DNA from: Actinomycetota bacterium
Lineage (GTDB): Bacteria; Actinomycetota; Actinomycetes; Actinomycetales; Microbacteriaceae
Direction: 5' to 3'
Assembly (NCBI GenBank): GCA_020160915.1
Contig: JAIUPK010000003.1
Span: 456,751 to 520,750, forward strand
Length of the DNA stretch: 64,000 bases
The position numbers and the translations under genes are program-made. The notes under the pieces are model-generated. The model saw nothing but the letters and a program-made list of their open reading frames with translations. It searched no databases and was not told the DNA's origin. This document shows, piece after piece, positions 34,338 to 43,080 of this stretch (position 1 is its first letter; every line of letters starts with the position of its first letter).

Positions 34338-35043
34338 AGTTGATGGCCTGGCCGGTCATGTACGACGACTCGTCGGAGACAAGAAAGTAGATCGCGCCCG
34401 CGCACTCGTCCGCGGAGGCAGCACGCCTTAGGGGCACGCTGCGCGTGCGCTCCTCCGAGAGCTGCTCGACAGTGAGCCCCCGTGCGGCTGCTGCTTTCGC
34501 GAGCACTTGGTCCTGCATGGGCGTGTCGATGATGCCTGGGCACAGGGCGTTGACGCGCACGTTACTCGCGCCGAACGCGTAGGCGAATGACCTCGTGATG
34601 CTCAGCACCGCGGCCTTCGATGACGCGTAGGCCGCGGCCTCGGTAGTCGACGCGAGTTTCGCGGAGCTCGAGCTGAGGTTGACGATGGCGGATCCGCTGG
34701 GCATGGTCCGTCCGATGCCCGACGTGAGATCCCACAGGGCCTCGACGTTGACCGCGTAGATGTCGCGGAGATCACTCACGGTAAGTTCCAGGATGGGCTT
34801 CAGCCGGATGATCCCCGCCGAGTTCACCAGCGCGTCAACACCGCGCCCGGCCTCGATGACGGCGGCACGGGCCTCGTCGTCGGAGAGGTCGGCGGCGAGC
34901 ACGCGCATGCCGGACTCCTCGAGGGGGCCGAGGCCCGCGGGGTCGCGGTCGACGGCGAGCACGTCGTAGCCCTCGCGCTGCAGGCGCAGCGCCGTCGCAT
35001 TGCCGATGCCGCTTGCAGCTCCCGTGACGAGTGCGGTCTTCAT
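34312..35043 (-). CDS. Short-chain dehydrogenase/reductase (SDR) 4
   Basis: This 243-residue SDR resembles 2-keto-3-deoxy-L-fuconate dehydrogenases and 3-hydroxybutyrate dehydrogenases. It has LVTGAASGIGNATALRL, canonical Ser in VNLSSSSAKLAS, and AAYASSKAAVLSITRSF with Tyr-Lys. It ends NFTGGLVMY. It follows the VOC gene with a four-base overlap, and the two form a minus-strand unit behind operator e. A role on a 2-keto-3-deoxy acid is inferred from neighbours. Confidence 0.9.
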   Translation of the reverse strand: MKTALVTGAASGIGNATALRLQREGYDVLAVDRDPAGLGPLEESGMRVLAADLSDDEARAAVIEAGRGVDALVNSAGIIRLKPILELTVSDLRDIYAVNVEALWDLTSGIGRTMPSGSAIVNLSSSSAKLASTTEAAAYASSKAAVLSITRSFAYAFGASNVRVNALCPGIIDTPMQDQVLAKAAAARGLTVEQLSEERTRSVPLRRAASADECAGAIYFLVSDESSYMTGQAINFTGGLVMY

Positions 35044-35510
35044 GAGTCCTTCTTCCGCTCAAACAGCTCGACCGCGTAACCGTCGGGGTCGAGCATGTAG
35101 ATGCTCGTCGCGCCTTGGTTCGGGCCACTCGTGATGGAGACGACACCCTCGGAACGCGAGGTGCCGCCGAATTCGCGAAGCCGCTCCGTCATGGCGGCGA
35201 CGTCGTCGACGTACAGGCAGAGATGCCCGGCGCCGTAGTCGTTCGGCCGCGAGCGCGCGGAGAGCCGCTCGAGCCCCCGGTACTCCAGCAGCTCGACGAT
35301 GCCGCCGCCCGGGATCGTCAGGTACACCGCGCGGATGGCACTGAACTCGAGATCGAGCACCTCGCGCAAGTAGTCGGCGTCAATCAGCCTGTCGAACTGC
35401 TGCTCGAGGCCGAGGCCGTCGCGGTAGAAGGCGAGGGACTCATCCATGTCGCGGACGGTAATGCCCGCGTGGAAGAAACCGGTAACGTGCGCCACGGATG
35501 CTCCGCTCAT
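35040..35510 (-). CDS. VOC-family (glyoxalase/bleomycin resistance-like) protein
   Basis: This 156-residue protein has two beta-alpha-beta-beta-beta modules. FFHAGITVRDMDESLAFYRDGLGL opens the first and GAGHLCLYVDDVAAM the second; YMLDPDGYAVELFE ends it. His 12 and later His and Glu residues form the usual metal site. Related enzymes include glyoxalase I, methylmalonyl-CoA epimerase and extradiol dioxygenases. It may isomerise or epimerise an intermediate, possibly a CoA ester or a reactive dicarbonyl. It is the first gene of its unit, with operator e just 11 bases upstream. Confidence 0.85.
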   Translation of the reverse strand: MSGASVAHVTGFFHAGITVRDMDESLAFYRDGLGLEQQFDRLIDADYLREVLDLEFSAIRAVYLTIPGGGIVELLEYRGLERLSARSRPNDYGAGHLCLYVDDVAAMTERLREFGGTSRSEGVVSITSGPNQGATSIYMLDPDGYAVELFERKKDS

Positions 35511-35520
35511 CGTCGAGTTG

Positions 35521-35534
35521 TGGAATCGTTTCCA
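35521..35534. promoter_or_regulatory. LacI-type operator e (TGGAATCGTTTCCA)
   Basis: This is a perfect match to the consensus, with fully complementary outer half-sites. It sits 11 bases upstream of the VOC gene start at 35510, between the VOC-SDR 4 unit and the SGNH hydrolase gene. It is the best candidate for the strongest binding site. Confidence 0.8.
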
Positions 35535-35576
35535 ATATTAGCGAAAACGTCGACATGCCGTCAAGGTCGGCAGTGG

Positions 35577-36743
35577 TCAGAGCACGCGCGCGAATGCCTC
35601 GCCGACACCACCGGTGGAGCGAGCGAGGGCCGCGAAGCGCCGCGCGATGAGCGCGTAGCCCTCGGCGGTGGGGTGCAGGCCGTCCCACAGAAGGTGGCTG
35701 TCGGCAGGGCCGAAGAGCTCGAGGCCATCGCCGAGGTAGAGGTCGGCATCCATCGCCTGGCGCCGGGTCACGGCCTCGACCACGAGGTCGCGCGTGCGCG
35801 CAAGGGTGAGCGTGCCGTCGCCCGGCTGCACGTCGCGCGGGGTGCCGTGGTACTGGCCGTCGGCGTGGCGGCTGGTCGGCCCCGGTACGGTCTCGATGGC
35901 CGGCGCAGCAATCGAAGTGAGCACGACGATCGGCACGCCGGGATGACCGGCGCGAACTGCGTCGAGGAAGCCGTGCAGCGCGGGAGTGAACGCCCGGTCG
36001 CGCATCGAATCGCGATTGACGACATTGACCCCGAGCTTGAGCGTGACGATGTCGGCCGGCACCGAGGCGATTGTGCGGGCCATGAACGGATCGAGCTGGG
36101 CGTTGCCGGCGATCGCGAGATTGGTCAGTTCAAGGCCGAGTTCGGTGGCCGCGAGCTGGGGCCAAGTCTCGCGCGGTGTGGGCGCCTCGAGGCTGTGGCT
36201 GATCGAGCTGCCGTGGTGCACCCAGCGGGCGCGGGCTGGGCTCGTCGCCGTCTCGAGAGCGGCATCGGCTTCCACGCGATGGATGACCACCGACGCGCTG
36301 TGCGGAAACCACACGTCGACCTCCCGAGGTCCCCCGGCGACAGGCAGCTCGAGGTCGACCACGATCGAGGGCCCGGGCTCGTCGAGGCGGGAGCGGTCCG
36401 GACGCGTCACTATGCGCGGCCCCTCGGTCACCACCGCGTGGTCCACGACCGCGCCGTCGACGGTAACGAGGAAGCCCGCGACGAACAGCGGCTCCTCCCC
36501 CGCCGCGGGCGCCATCCGCGTGACCGTCACCGCGAGACGCAGGCGAGTGGCTGCGGTGAGGGTGACGAGACGCACACCGAGCGTGTGGGCGCCCCACAGG
36601 TCGATCCACTCGTCGAACTGCTGCACGCGGGTCCAGGCGGGGAGGCGCAGGGGCGCGATGCCGCCCGGCACGGACTCGACCTCGGTGATCCCCCGCAGAA
36701 GCGTCGCGACGCTGTCGAGCGGCACCTCCCGCATCGCGCTCAT
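35577..36743 (-). CDS. SGNH/GDSL-type hydrolase with N-terminal beta domain
   Basis: This 388-residue protein has an N-terminal jelly-roll-like domain (residues 1-170) followed by an SGNH esterase domain. Block I is WVHHGSSISHSLEAP (nucleophile Ser in GSSIS), then IAGNAQLDPFMARTIA with the Asn block, and DGLHPTAEGYALIARRF with the catalytic Asp-His pair. This is the GxDLY/GDSL_3 type often found with carbohydrate genes, so removal of acetyl or acyl groups from a sugar is likely. No signal peptide is visible, so it would act inside the cell. Its ATG overlaps the LacI gene stop by four bases. Confidence 0.87.
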   Translation of the reverse strand: MSAMREVPLDSVATLLRGITEVESVPGGIAPLRLPAWTRVQQFDEWIDLWGAHTLGVRLVTLTAATRLRLAVTVTRMAPAAGEEPLFVAGFLVTVDGAVVDHAVVTEGPRIVTRPDRSRLDEPGPSIVVDLELPVAGGPREVDVWFPHSASVVIHRVEADAALETATSPARARWVHHGSSISHSLEAPTPRETWPQLAATELGLELTNLAIAGNAQLDPFMARTIASVPADIVTLKLGVNVVNRDSMRDRAFTPALHGFLDAVRAGHPGVPIVVLTSIAAPAIETVPGPTSRHADGQYHGTPRDVQPGDGTLTLARTRDLVVEAVTRRQAMDADLYLGDGLELFGPADSHLLWDGLHPTAEGYALIARRFAALARSTGGVGEAFARVL

Positions 36744-37768
36744 TCCGCGGGAGGCAGGGAGGTCTCGCGCACCTCGTACGCGGTGGGCAGCGTGACCGAC
36801 CGCGGCTCGGCGCCCTTGATCATCTCGAGCGCCAGGGCCGCGGCCTGGCGACCCATCTCCTCCGCGTCGCGCGTGACGACGCTGATGCGCGGGCGCATGA
36901 CGCGCAGCCAGGGCAGGTCGTCGCAGACCACGAGGGAGACATCGGCGCCGAGGCGCTGGCCGAGCTCGGTGAACGCCTCGAGCACACCGATGGTGGTGAC
37001 GACGCCTCCCGCGATGATGGCCGTCGGGCGCTCGCCCCGGGGCAGCGCGAGCAGCCGTTCGGTGGTCTCGCGGGCGAACGATGACGAGAACGCGCCCGAG
37101 GCCATGAGCTCCTCATCCACTGCGACGCCCGCGGCATCAAGCGCTTCGGTGTAGCCGCGCATGCGCTCGCGAGTGGGGCGGATCGCCGAGCTGCCGGTGA
37201 TCATCGCAATGCGACGGTGGCCGAGGCGCAGCAGGTCGTCCGTGGCCTCCCGCACGCCTGCGGCGTGGTCGAGCAGGATGCTCGCGACCTTCATCTTTCG
37301 CGGATCGCGGTCGATGAGCACCACCGGCCTGTTGAAGGAGGCCACGGCCTTGCTCGTGCGGGTCGACGCCTCGCTGATGGACGACACCAGGAGGGCATCC
37401 ACTCGCCGCTGGCGCAGCAGTGACAGCCGGTCGACCTCGCGCAACGGGTCACCGCTCGAGTTCGTCACCAGCAGCGTGTAGCCAGCGTCGTTGAGCGCCT
37501 CCTCGACGCCATGGATGATCTCGCCGAAGAACGGGTTGGCGAAGTCACGCACGACGAAGCCGACGGTGCGCGTGAATCCACTGCGCAGACTCTGGGCCCC
37601 GGGATCGGGCGAGTAGCCGAGCTCAGCAGCAGCAGCGAGCACCTTGGCCTTCATGGCCGGGCTCACGTCGGGGTGTGAACTCAGAGCACGCGACACCGAT
37701 GACACGGCGACTCCCGCAAGGTTCGCGACGTCGTGGATCGTCACCGATCGCGGTTCTTCTGTTGCCAT
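36740..37768 (-). CDS. LacI-family transcriptional regulator
   Basis: This 342-residue repressor has a helix-turn-helix (TIHDVANLAGVAVSSVSRAL), a hinge helix (ALSSHPDVSPAMKAKV) and a periplasmic-binding-protein-like sensor domain (TVGFVVRDFANPFFGEI onward). It is central in the catabolic island, and seven TGGAAWCGWTTCCA-type palindromes lie upstream of surrounding units, so it is the likely regulator of all of them. No such site is seen before its own start, so it is probably not tightly autoregulated. The SGNH gene is cotranscribed. The effector is probably the imported sugar or an early intermediate (inference). Confidence 0.95.
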   Translation of the reverse strand: MATEEPRSVTIHDVANLAGVAVSSVSRALSSHPDVSPAMKAKVLAAAAELGYSPDPGAQSLRSGFTRTVGFVVRDFANPFFGEIIHGVEEALNDAGYTLLVTNSSGDPLREVDRLSLLRQRRVDALLVSSISEASTRTSKAVASFNRPVVLIDRDPRKMKVASILLDHAAGVREATDDLLRLGHRRIAMITGSSAIRPTRERMRGYTEALDAAGVAVDEELMASGAFSSSFARETTERLLALPRGERPTAIIAGGVVTTIGVLEAFTELGQRLGADVSLVVCDDLPWLRVMRPRISVVTRDAEEMGRQAAALALEMIKGAEPRSVTLPTAYEVRETSLPPAE

Positions 37769-37825
37769 TGCGCCTGACTTCTCCCTAGCCGTTCATAGTC
37801 GAACGAGCTTCACGTCAAGAATGGC

Positions 37826-38140
37826 CTATTCAAGGTGCCAAACCTCGGTAAAACTCAATTGGTCGCCACGATCGCTCGCCTGGTTGACGATGAGGTCCTT
37901 GAACCATTCCGACCATTTGCCGTTGTACTCGGATGCCGCGACTTTCGCGAACGCGGTCGCCGCGTCCGGGTGCGCCTCCACGTAGCCGATGACCTGCGTG
38001 CCCCTTCGGAACAAGCTGTAGTTCTTGAGCCCGGACGCCTGGATGACCTCCACGAGTTCGGGCCAGATCTCGTCGTGACGCCGCTTGTACTCCTCAGCGG
38101 CACCCTCGTACAGGTCGAAGGTAAAGCAGACCCGCTCCAT
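37826..38140 (-). CDS. rhaM: L-rhamnose mutarotase-like protein
   Basis: This 104-residue protein matches the RhaM family in length and pattern: VCFTFDLYEGAAEEYKRRH, then HDEIWPELVEVIQASGLKNY, and a late EVWHLE. RhaM interconverts alpha and beta pyranose anomers of L-rhamnose. The start is the ATG ending at 38140, after AAGGA. Relatives also work on L-fucose and other 6-deoxy or similar sugars, so the gene suggests but does not prove an L-rhamnose-like substrate. No phosphorylative rhamnose genes (rhaA, rhaB, rhaD) are present. A LacI-type site lies 70 bases upstream. Confidence 0.87.
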   Translation of the reverse strand: MERVCFTFDLYEGAAEEYKRRHDEIWPELVEVIQASGLKNYSLFRRGTQVIGYVEAHPDAATAFAKVAASEYNGKWSEWFKDLIVNQASDRGDQLSFTEVWHLE

Positions 38141-38209
38141 TGCGCATCCTTTCATCGGGGCCATCGGCCGAACTGGTGCACAACAGTATGCGGCACGACC
38201 CGCCTGTAT

Positions 38210-38223
38210 CGGAATCAATTCCA
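38210..38223. promoter_or_regulatory. LacI-type operator g (CGGAATCAATTCCA)
   Basis: This palindrome has the same GGAATC...TTCCA frame but centre AA and a first-base change. It lies 70 bases upstream of the mutarotase start on the side of its promoter, so it likely places that gene in the regulon. It is the most divergent of the seven. Confidence 0.55.
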
Positions 38224-38469
38224 GAATATGTCGACGCTTCAGGGTTGAACCGCCCACGCGTGCGTTGAGAAGGCCCCACGCGGCAACCCCGACCTCCACG
38301 GGCAGCACTGCGTCTTCACCAGCACGAACCTCGACGAGTTCTATCCTGATAGCAACTGCTGATGGTCCGGCGAGGTCGGGCGGATCGGTCGCGAACTGCC
38401 CGACCTTGCTAACGATTAGCGCGCGGCTCTTGACAACACAATCGCCAAGGCGTTTATACTCTCGAATAC

Positions 38470-38483
38470 TGGAAAGGGTTCCA
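38470..38483. promoter_or_regulatory. LacI-type operator f (TGGAAAGGGTTCCA)
   Basis: Both half-sites TGGAA and TTCCA are perfect; the centre is AGGG instead of the consensus WCGW. It lies 26 bases before the binding-protein start at 38509 and should control the eight-gene transport and CoA-ester operon. The rest of the 368-base divergent gap shows nothing further that I can name. Confidence 0.7.
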
Positions 38484-38508
38484 GAATCAGTTCAGAGAGG
38501 AACGATTC

Positions 38509-39510
38509 ATGCGCGCTATACGGAATAGTGGGGGACTCGGCGTACTCGTCGCTGCGGCCGCCATCGCCGTACTGGGATTGACTGGCTGTACCACGGGAAG
38601 CACGGGCGGAACCGACGGAGGCGGAGCAACTGGCGATGGCGCCGGCCTCAAGATCGGTTACATCTCGCTCGGCGACTCGGTCCCGTTCGTCAAGCTCGTG
38701 TCCGACAGCATCAGGCAGGAGGTCGAGGCGTCCGGCGCCGAGTTCGTCTTCTGCGACTCGCAGCTCGACGCCGCCAAGGCGCTCGCCTGCGCCCAGACGT
38801 TCAAGACCCAGAACGTTGATGGCATCATCAACTTCCAGGTCGACGAGAAGGCTGCGGAGTCCATCTGCGCTGCCGGACCGGACGTCCCCGTCGTCGCCGT
38901 CGACATCCACCAGCGTCCCTGCGAGAAGGTCTTCGTCGGTGCTGACAACAAGACCGCCGGCCAGATTGCCGGCGAGGCGCTCGGCAACTACTTCAAGGAG
39001 AACTTCAACTGCGAGTACGACGCCTTCGTCTCGATGGAGCAGCCGGCCGCAGGCCAGGTCAACCTCGACCGCACGGGCGGCGCAGTTGAGGGCTTCGAGT
39101 CGGTCTGTGGCGCCATCCCGGCGGACAAGAACCGCAGTGTCGATGGTGGAGGCACTATCGACGGCGGTCTCACGTCGTTCGGTGACACCCTGACGGCTCT
39201 CACGGGCGCAACCCGCATCGCGGTCGTCAGCCTCAACGACGACATGCTGCTCGGTTCGTTCGCTGCGGCGGACGCGCAGGGCCGCTCCGAGCAGGTCTAC
39301 GGCGTCGCCCAGGGTGCAGACCCGAGCGCGTTCGACGACATCCAGAACAACCCGAACTGGATCGGCGACACGGCGTACTTCCCGGAGCGCTACGGCGAGC
39401 TGGCGGTTCCCTCGATCATCGCGCTCATCAAGGGTGAGAGCGTGCCCGAGAACGTCTTCACCAAGCACGTCTTCATCAACGCGGATAACTTCGCCGAGTA
39501 CTACGGATAA
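38509..39510 (+). CDS. Sugar ABC transporter substrate-binding lipoprotein (RbsB-like)
   Basis: This 333-residue binding protein has a basic start, a hydrophobic signal segment and the lipobox AVLGLTGCTT (Cys about 25), so it should be lipid-anchored on the outside. A Gly-rich linker follows, and then the pentose/hexose-binding type I fold: LKIGYISLGDSVPFVKLVSD, NVDGIINFQVD, VPVVAVDI and VGADNKTAG. It heads the operon with ATPase and permease genes of the ribose type. AGAGAGG before the ATG supports the start. The ligand is presumably the sugar degraded by the island. Confidence 0.95.
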   Translation: MRAIRNSGGLGVLVAAAAIAVLGLTGCTTGSTGGTDGGGATGDGAGLKIGYISLGDSVPFVKLVSDSIRQEVEASGAEFVFCDSQLDAAKALACAQTFKTQNVDGIINFQVDEKAAESICAAGPDVPVVAVDIHQRPCEKVFVGADNKTAGQIAGEALGNYFKENFNCEYDAFVSMEQPAAGQVNLDRTGGAVEGFESVCGAIPADKNRSVDGGGTIDGGLTSFGDTLTALTGATRIAVVSLNDDMLLGSFAAADAQGRSEQVYGVAQGADPSAFDDIQNNPNWIGDTAYFPERYGELAVPSIIALIKGESVPENVFTKHVFINADNFAEYYG

Positions 39511-39516
39511 GTCCGG

Positions 39517-41013
39517 ATGTCGCAGCTGACCCTGGCACTGCGCGACATCAGTAAGTCGTTCGGGGGCGTTGAGGTTCTCCACAAGGTGAGCCTCAACGCC
39601 CTCGGCGGCGAAGTTCTCGCCCTCCTGGGCGAGAACGGCGCCGGCAAGTCGACACTGGTGAAAATACTCGCGGGAGACTACACGCCCGACGGCGGCGAGG
39701 TCGTCGTCGATGATGTTCCCGCACCCGGCCTCAACCCCCGCACCGCGCGCAAGCTCGGCATCCGGATGATCCATCAGGAATTCCAGGATGCCGGAGCCCT
39801 CACGGTCGCGGAGAACATCAGCCTCGGCCGGTGGCCGACTGCCGGAGGGCTCGTCTCGTGGCGGCGCCTCAAGCAACGCGCGGATGACGTACTCGGGCAG
39901 ATGGGGGTCGATATCGATCCCGGCGCCCTGGTGAGCTCCCTCAGGGTCGGAGAGCGCCAGGTCGTCGAGATCGCCCGAGCTCTGGCGGACGACGCCAAGC
40001 TCCTGATCCTCGACGAACCGACCGCAGCCCTGTCGCAGCAGGAGGTGGACCGCCTCTTCGAGTGGGTCCGCCGGCTGCGCGACAACGGGGTGTGCATCGT
40101 CTACATCACGCACCGTCTCGACGAAGTCTTCGAACTCGCCGACCGCGTGCAGGTGCTTCGTAACGGCGATGTCGCCCTCACCTCACCGACCTCCGACGTC
40201 ACCCGTCGCCAGCTCGTCGAGGCCATGGTCGGTCGCGACATCGGCGAGGTCTCGCGCCCCGCCAGCGCAGGCGCCGGGGCCGACGGCGAACCCATGATCA
40301 CGATCGACGACCTTCATGTCGACGACCAGGTCGCAGGCCTCACGCTCACGGTGCGCAAGGGTGAGGTGGTGTGCCTCTACGGCAAGCTCGGCAGCGGCAC
40401 TACGCAAGTGGCCGAAGTGTGCTTCGGCATCCGCAAGCCCACGGGCGGCACCCTCGACATCGCGGGCACCAGCGGCTTTCCTTCGGCGCCGACCGCGGCC
40501 ATCCGTCGCGGCGTCGGCTACCTGCCACCCGACCGCAAGCGCGAGGGCGCGTTCATGAGTCGCTCGGTGATCGAGAACCTCGCCGCGGCCTCGTGGGGCA
40601 AGCTCGCCATCGGCAACCTGTTCGTGACCGCCGGGATGGAGAAAACCGCATACTCGCGCTGGTCGTCGAAGCTCGGCATCAAGTCGGCCGACCCCGCGAA
40701 CCAGCAGATCTCGCAGCTCTCCGGTGGCAACCAGCAGAAGGTCATGCTGGCCCGCTGGCTCGAGCGCACCTCGAATCCCCTCGTGCTCGTCGAGCCCACT
40801 CGCGGCGTCGATGTGGGCGCACGGCAGGAGATCTACGCGGCTATCCGCGACCTTGCCGCCGAGGGGCAGGCAGTACTCGTGGTGACGTCCGACTACGAGG
40901 AGGCAGTGCAACTGTCAGACCGCGTCGTCGTGATGCAACGCGGGCAGCAAGTCGCGGAGTTCGACGGCAACGACGTCACCGCCCAGAATCTAACCATTGC
41001 AGCAGGAGGCTGA
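39517..41013 (+). CDS. Sugar ABC transporter ATPase (RbsA-like, two nucleotide-binding domains)
   Basis: This 498-residue protein has two fused ABC domains. The first has Walker A GENGAGKST, signature SLRVGERQVVEIARAL (variant) and LLILDEPTAAL. The second has a degenerate Walker A (YGKLGSGTTQV) but a full signature LSGGNQQKVMLARWL and VEPTRGVD, the normal pattern for RbsA/MglA-type sugar importers. The gene starts at ATG 39517, six bases after the binding-protein stop, and the permease gene follows immediately. Confidence 0.96.
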   Translation: MSQLTLALRDISKSFGGVEVLHKVSLNALGGEVLALLGENGAGKSTLVKILAGDYTPDGGEVVVDDVPAPGLNPRTARKLGIRMIHQEFQDAGALTVAENISLGRWPTAGGLVSWRRLKQRADDVLGQMGVDIDPGALVSSLRVGERQVVEIARALADDAKLLILDEPTAALSQQEVDRLFEWVRRLRDNGVCIVYITHRLDEVFELADRVQVLRNGDVALTSPTSDVTRRQLVEAMVGRDIGEVSRPASAGAGADGEPMITIDDLHVDDQVAGLTLTVRKGEVVCLYGKLGSGTTQVAEVCFGIRKPTGGTLDIAGTSGFPSAPTAAIRRGVGYLPPDRKREGAFMSRSVIENLAAASWGKLAIGNLFVTAGMEKTAYSRWSSKLGIKSADPANQQISQLSGGNQQKVMLARWLERTSNPLVLVEPTRGVDVGARQEIYAAIRDLAAEGQAVLVVTSDYEEAVQLSDRVVVMQRGQQVAEFDGNDVTAQNLTIAAGG

Positions 41014-41014
41014 C

Positions 41015-42004
41015 GTGACAGTTCCACTCGACACCGCCATCGAACCGGTCGAGGACCGAAAGCCCACGAGGAGTCGGCGACGCATTCCCGAGACCGCCGT
41101 ACTCGCGGGCGTGCTTCTGGCTCTGGCGATCTTCTTCTCCACCCAGTCAGAGTTCTACCTGACCCCGAACAACCTGCTCAACATCCTCGTGAGCGCCTCG
41201 GTCATCGGCATCATCGCCGCCCCCGGCACGCTACTGCTGGTCGCGGGCCAGTTCGACCTCTCGGTCGGCTCGGGCGCCGCCTTCATCGGCGTCGTGATGG
41301 CGTGGGCGACAGCACAGTGGGGCGTCCCGACGGGCGTGCTGCTCGCGATCGTCGCGGGCCTGCTCATCGGCATGGTCAACGGCTTCGCAGTGACCGTGCT
41401 CGGGATCAACGCGCTCATCACGACCCTGGCCACCCTCGCCATCCTGCGCGGGCTCGGTCAGGTGCTGGCCGGTGGGCAGACGCTGCTCCTGCCGGGGTTC
41501 AACGACCTCGGAAACGCGCGCCCGTTCCTGAACATCCCGGTGCCCGTGCTCGTGTTCGCGGCGGTCGTCGTCATCACGGCGCTCGTCATGAAGTTCACGG
41601 TCTTCGGTCGCTCGATGTACGCGATCGGCGCGAACCCCATCGCCGCGCGTCTCGCGGGCATCCGCACCAAGACGGCGATCTTCGGCGGATTCCTGCTCTC
41701 TGGTGCCGCCGTCGCCATTGGCGGCCTCATCCTCGTGTCGCAGCTCGGCGCGGCCTCCCCCAACGCCGCCTCCGGCCTCGAGCTCTCGGTCGTGACAGCG
41801 GTCATCCTCGGCGGCGCGAGCCTCGCTGGCGGCCGCGGCACGATCGTGGGAACACTGCTCGGCGTGCTGATCCTCGGCACCTTGAACAACGGCCTCACGC
41901 TCATGAACATCAACTCGTTCTGGCAGGACGTCGCCCGTGGCGTGCTCCTGCTCGCCGCTGTCGGCTTCGACCAGCTGCGCCTGCGCCTCACCGGCGACAA
42001 GTAA
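41015..42004 (+). CDS. Sugar ABC transporter permease (RbsC-like)
   Basis: This 329-residue permease of the ribose type has about nine transmembrane helices. It shows PGTLLLVAGQFDLSVGSGAA and VTVLGINALITTLATLAILRGL in parts, and AVILGGASLAGGRGTIVGTLLG, the classic RbsC blocks. The start is the GTG at 41015, five bases after AGGAGG; an in-frame TTG further upstream lies inside the ATPase gene. It completes the importer. Confidence 0.95.
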   Translation: MTVPLDTAIEPVEDRKPTRSRRRIPETAVLAGVLLALAIFFSTQSEFYLTPNNLLNILVSASVIGIIAAPGTLLLVAGQFDLSVGSGAAFIGVVMAWATAQWGVPTGVLLAIVAGLLIGMVNGFAVTVLGINALITTLATLAILRGLGQVLAGGQTLLLPGFNDLGNARPFLNIPVPVLVFAAVVVITALVMKFTVFGRSMYAIGANPIAARLAGIRTKTAIFGGFLLSGAAVAIGGLILVSQLGAASPNAASGLELSVVTAVILGGASLAGGRGTIVGTLLGVLILGTLNNGLTLMNINSFWQDVARGVLLLAAVGFDQLRLRLTGDK

Positions 42005-42018
42005 GGGAAGGATCCACC

Positions 42019-43080
42019 ATGACAATTCGAGTCGGAGTGATCGGTGCCGGCAGCTGGACGGTCGCATCCCACCTGCCCAACCTCGCGCGGCACGCGGATG
42101 TCGAGTTCGTCGGCGTCTCGCGCAAGGGACCTGAGTTGCTCAAGAAGATCCAGGACGAGTACGGGTTCGCCGTGGCATCCGAGGACTACCGAGACGTGCT
42201 CGCTGAGGGCGTCGACGTCGCCATCGTCGCGAGCCCCTCGGGCCTGCACTTCGAGCACGCCCTCGCCGCCCTCGAGTCGGGTGCGCACGTCATGTGCGAG
42301 AAGCCCGTCACCATCGACCCGGCGAGCGCCTGGACGCTCGCGCAACGGGCCGATGAGCTCGGCAAGGCATTCGTCGTCTCGTTCGGCTGGAACTACAAGC
42401 CGATGATCCAGAAGGCCAAGGCGATGATGGATGCCGGTGGCATCGGCACCCTCGAGCACATGACCGTTCACATGGCGTCCGCGACGCGCGAACTACTGTC
42501 GAACACCGGCGCGTACCCGGGAGCAGCCCCCGAGGCCGTTCCCGACCAGCGCACCTGGACAGACCCCAGCCTTTCCGGCGGCGGTTACGGTCAGGCCCAG
42601 CTCACCCACGCCCTCGGGCTCGCCTTCTGGCTCACCGGCGCCCGCGCGACCGGTGGGTTTGCTTCGATGAACGCGCCGCTGAACGCGCCCGTCGAGCTGC
42701 ATGACGCGATCGTTCTCAATTACGAGGGTGGCGGCATCGGTGTGCTCTCGGGCGGGTCTGCTCACCTGGGCGTCAACGGCAACAAGCACGCCCTCGAGGT
42801 GCGCGCGATCGGCAGCGAGGGCCAACTTCTCGTGGATGTTGAGCGCGAGGCTGTCTGGCTGTTCCGCAATGGCGAGGAGACCAAGGTCGAGCTCGTCGAC
42901 GGCGAGGGCGCGTACGACTGCATCGGCCCGATCGACGCCGTGCTGAGCGCCGCCCGGGGTGAGCAGTTCATCAATCAGTCGCCCGCAGAACTCGGTGCCC
43001 GTGTCGTCGAGGCGCTCGACATCGCCTACCGCAGCGCAGCCTCCGGACAGTTCGAGCGTCGCGCCAGAATAGAGCCATGA
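42019..43080 (+). CDS. Gfo/Idh/MocA-family oxidoreductase 2
   Basis: This 353-residue NAD(P)-dependent sugar dehydrogenase has a Rossmann start RVGVIGAGSWTVASHLP, the VMCEKPVTIDP motif and a C-terminal domain with GGYGQAQLTHALGLAFWL (His in the catalytic region). GGAAGGA lies six bases before the ATG. It sits between the permease and the CitE-like gene, so it may act first on the imported sugar or its derivative. It has no close pair with the other Gfo/Idh protein at 12228. Confidence 0.93.
   Translation: MTIRVGVIGAGSWTVASHLPNLARHADVEFVGVSRKGPELLKKIQDEYGFAVASEDYRDVLAEGVDVAIVASPSGLHFEHALAALESGAHVMCEKPVTIDPASAWTLAQRADELGKAFVVSFGWNYKPMIQKAKAMMDAGGIGTLEHMTVHMASATRELLSNTGAYPGAAPEAVPDQRTWTDPSLSGGGYGQAQLTHALGLAFWLTGARATGGFASMNAPLNAPVELHDAIVLNYEGGGIGVLSGGSAHLGVNGNKHALEVRAIGSEGQLLVDVEREAVWLFRNGEETKVELVDGEGAYDCIGPIDAVLSAARGEQFINQSPAELGARVVEALDIAYRSAASGQFERRARIEP

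Noticed and set aside
37826-38140. Calling the whole island an L-rhamnose pathway from the RhaM-like protein
   Set aside because: One mutarotase is too little: rhaA, rhaB and rhaD are absent and several genes fit no known rhamnose route.
38177-38186. TGCACAACAG, a ten-base match to the 51-base palindrome arm
   Set aside because: Only one half is present with no inverted partner nearby, so it is probably chance.
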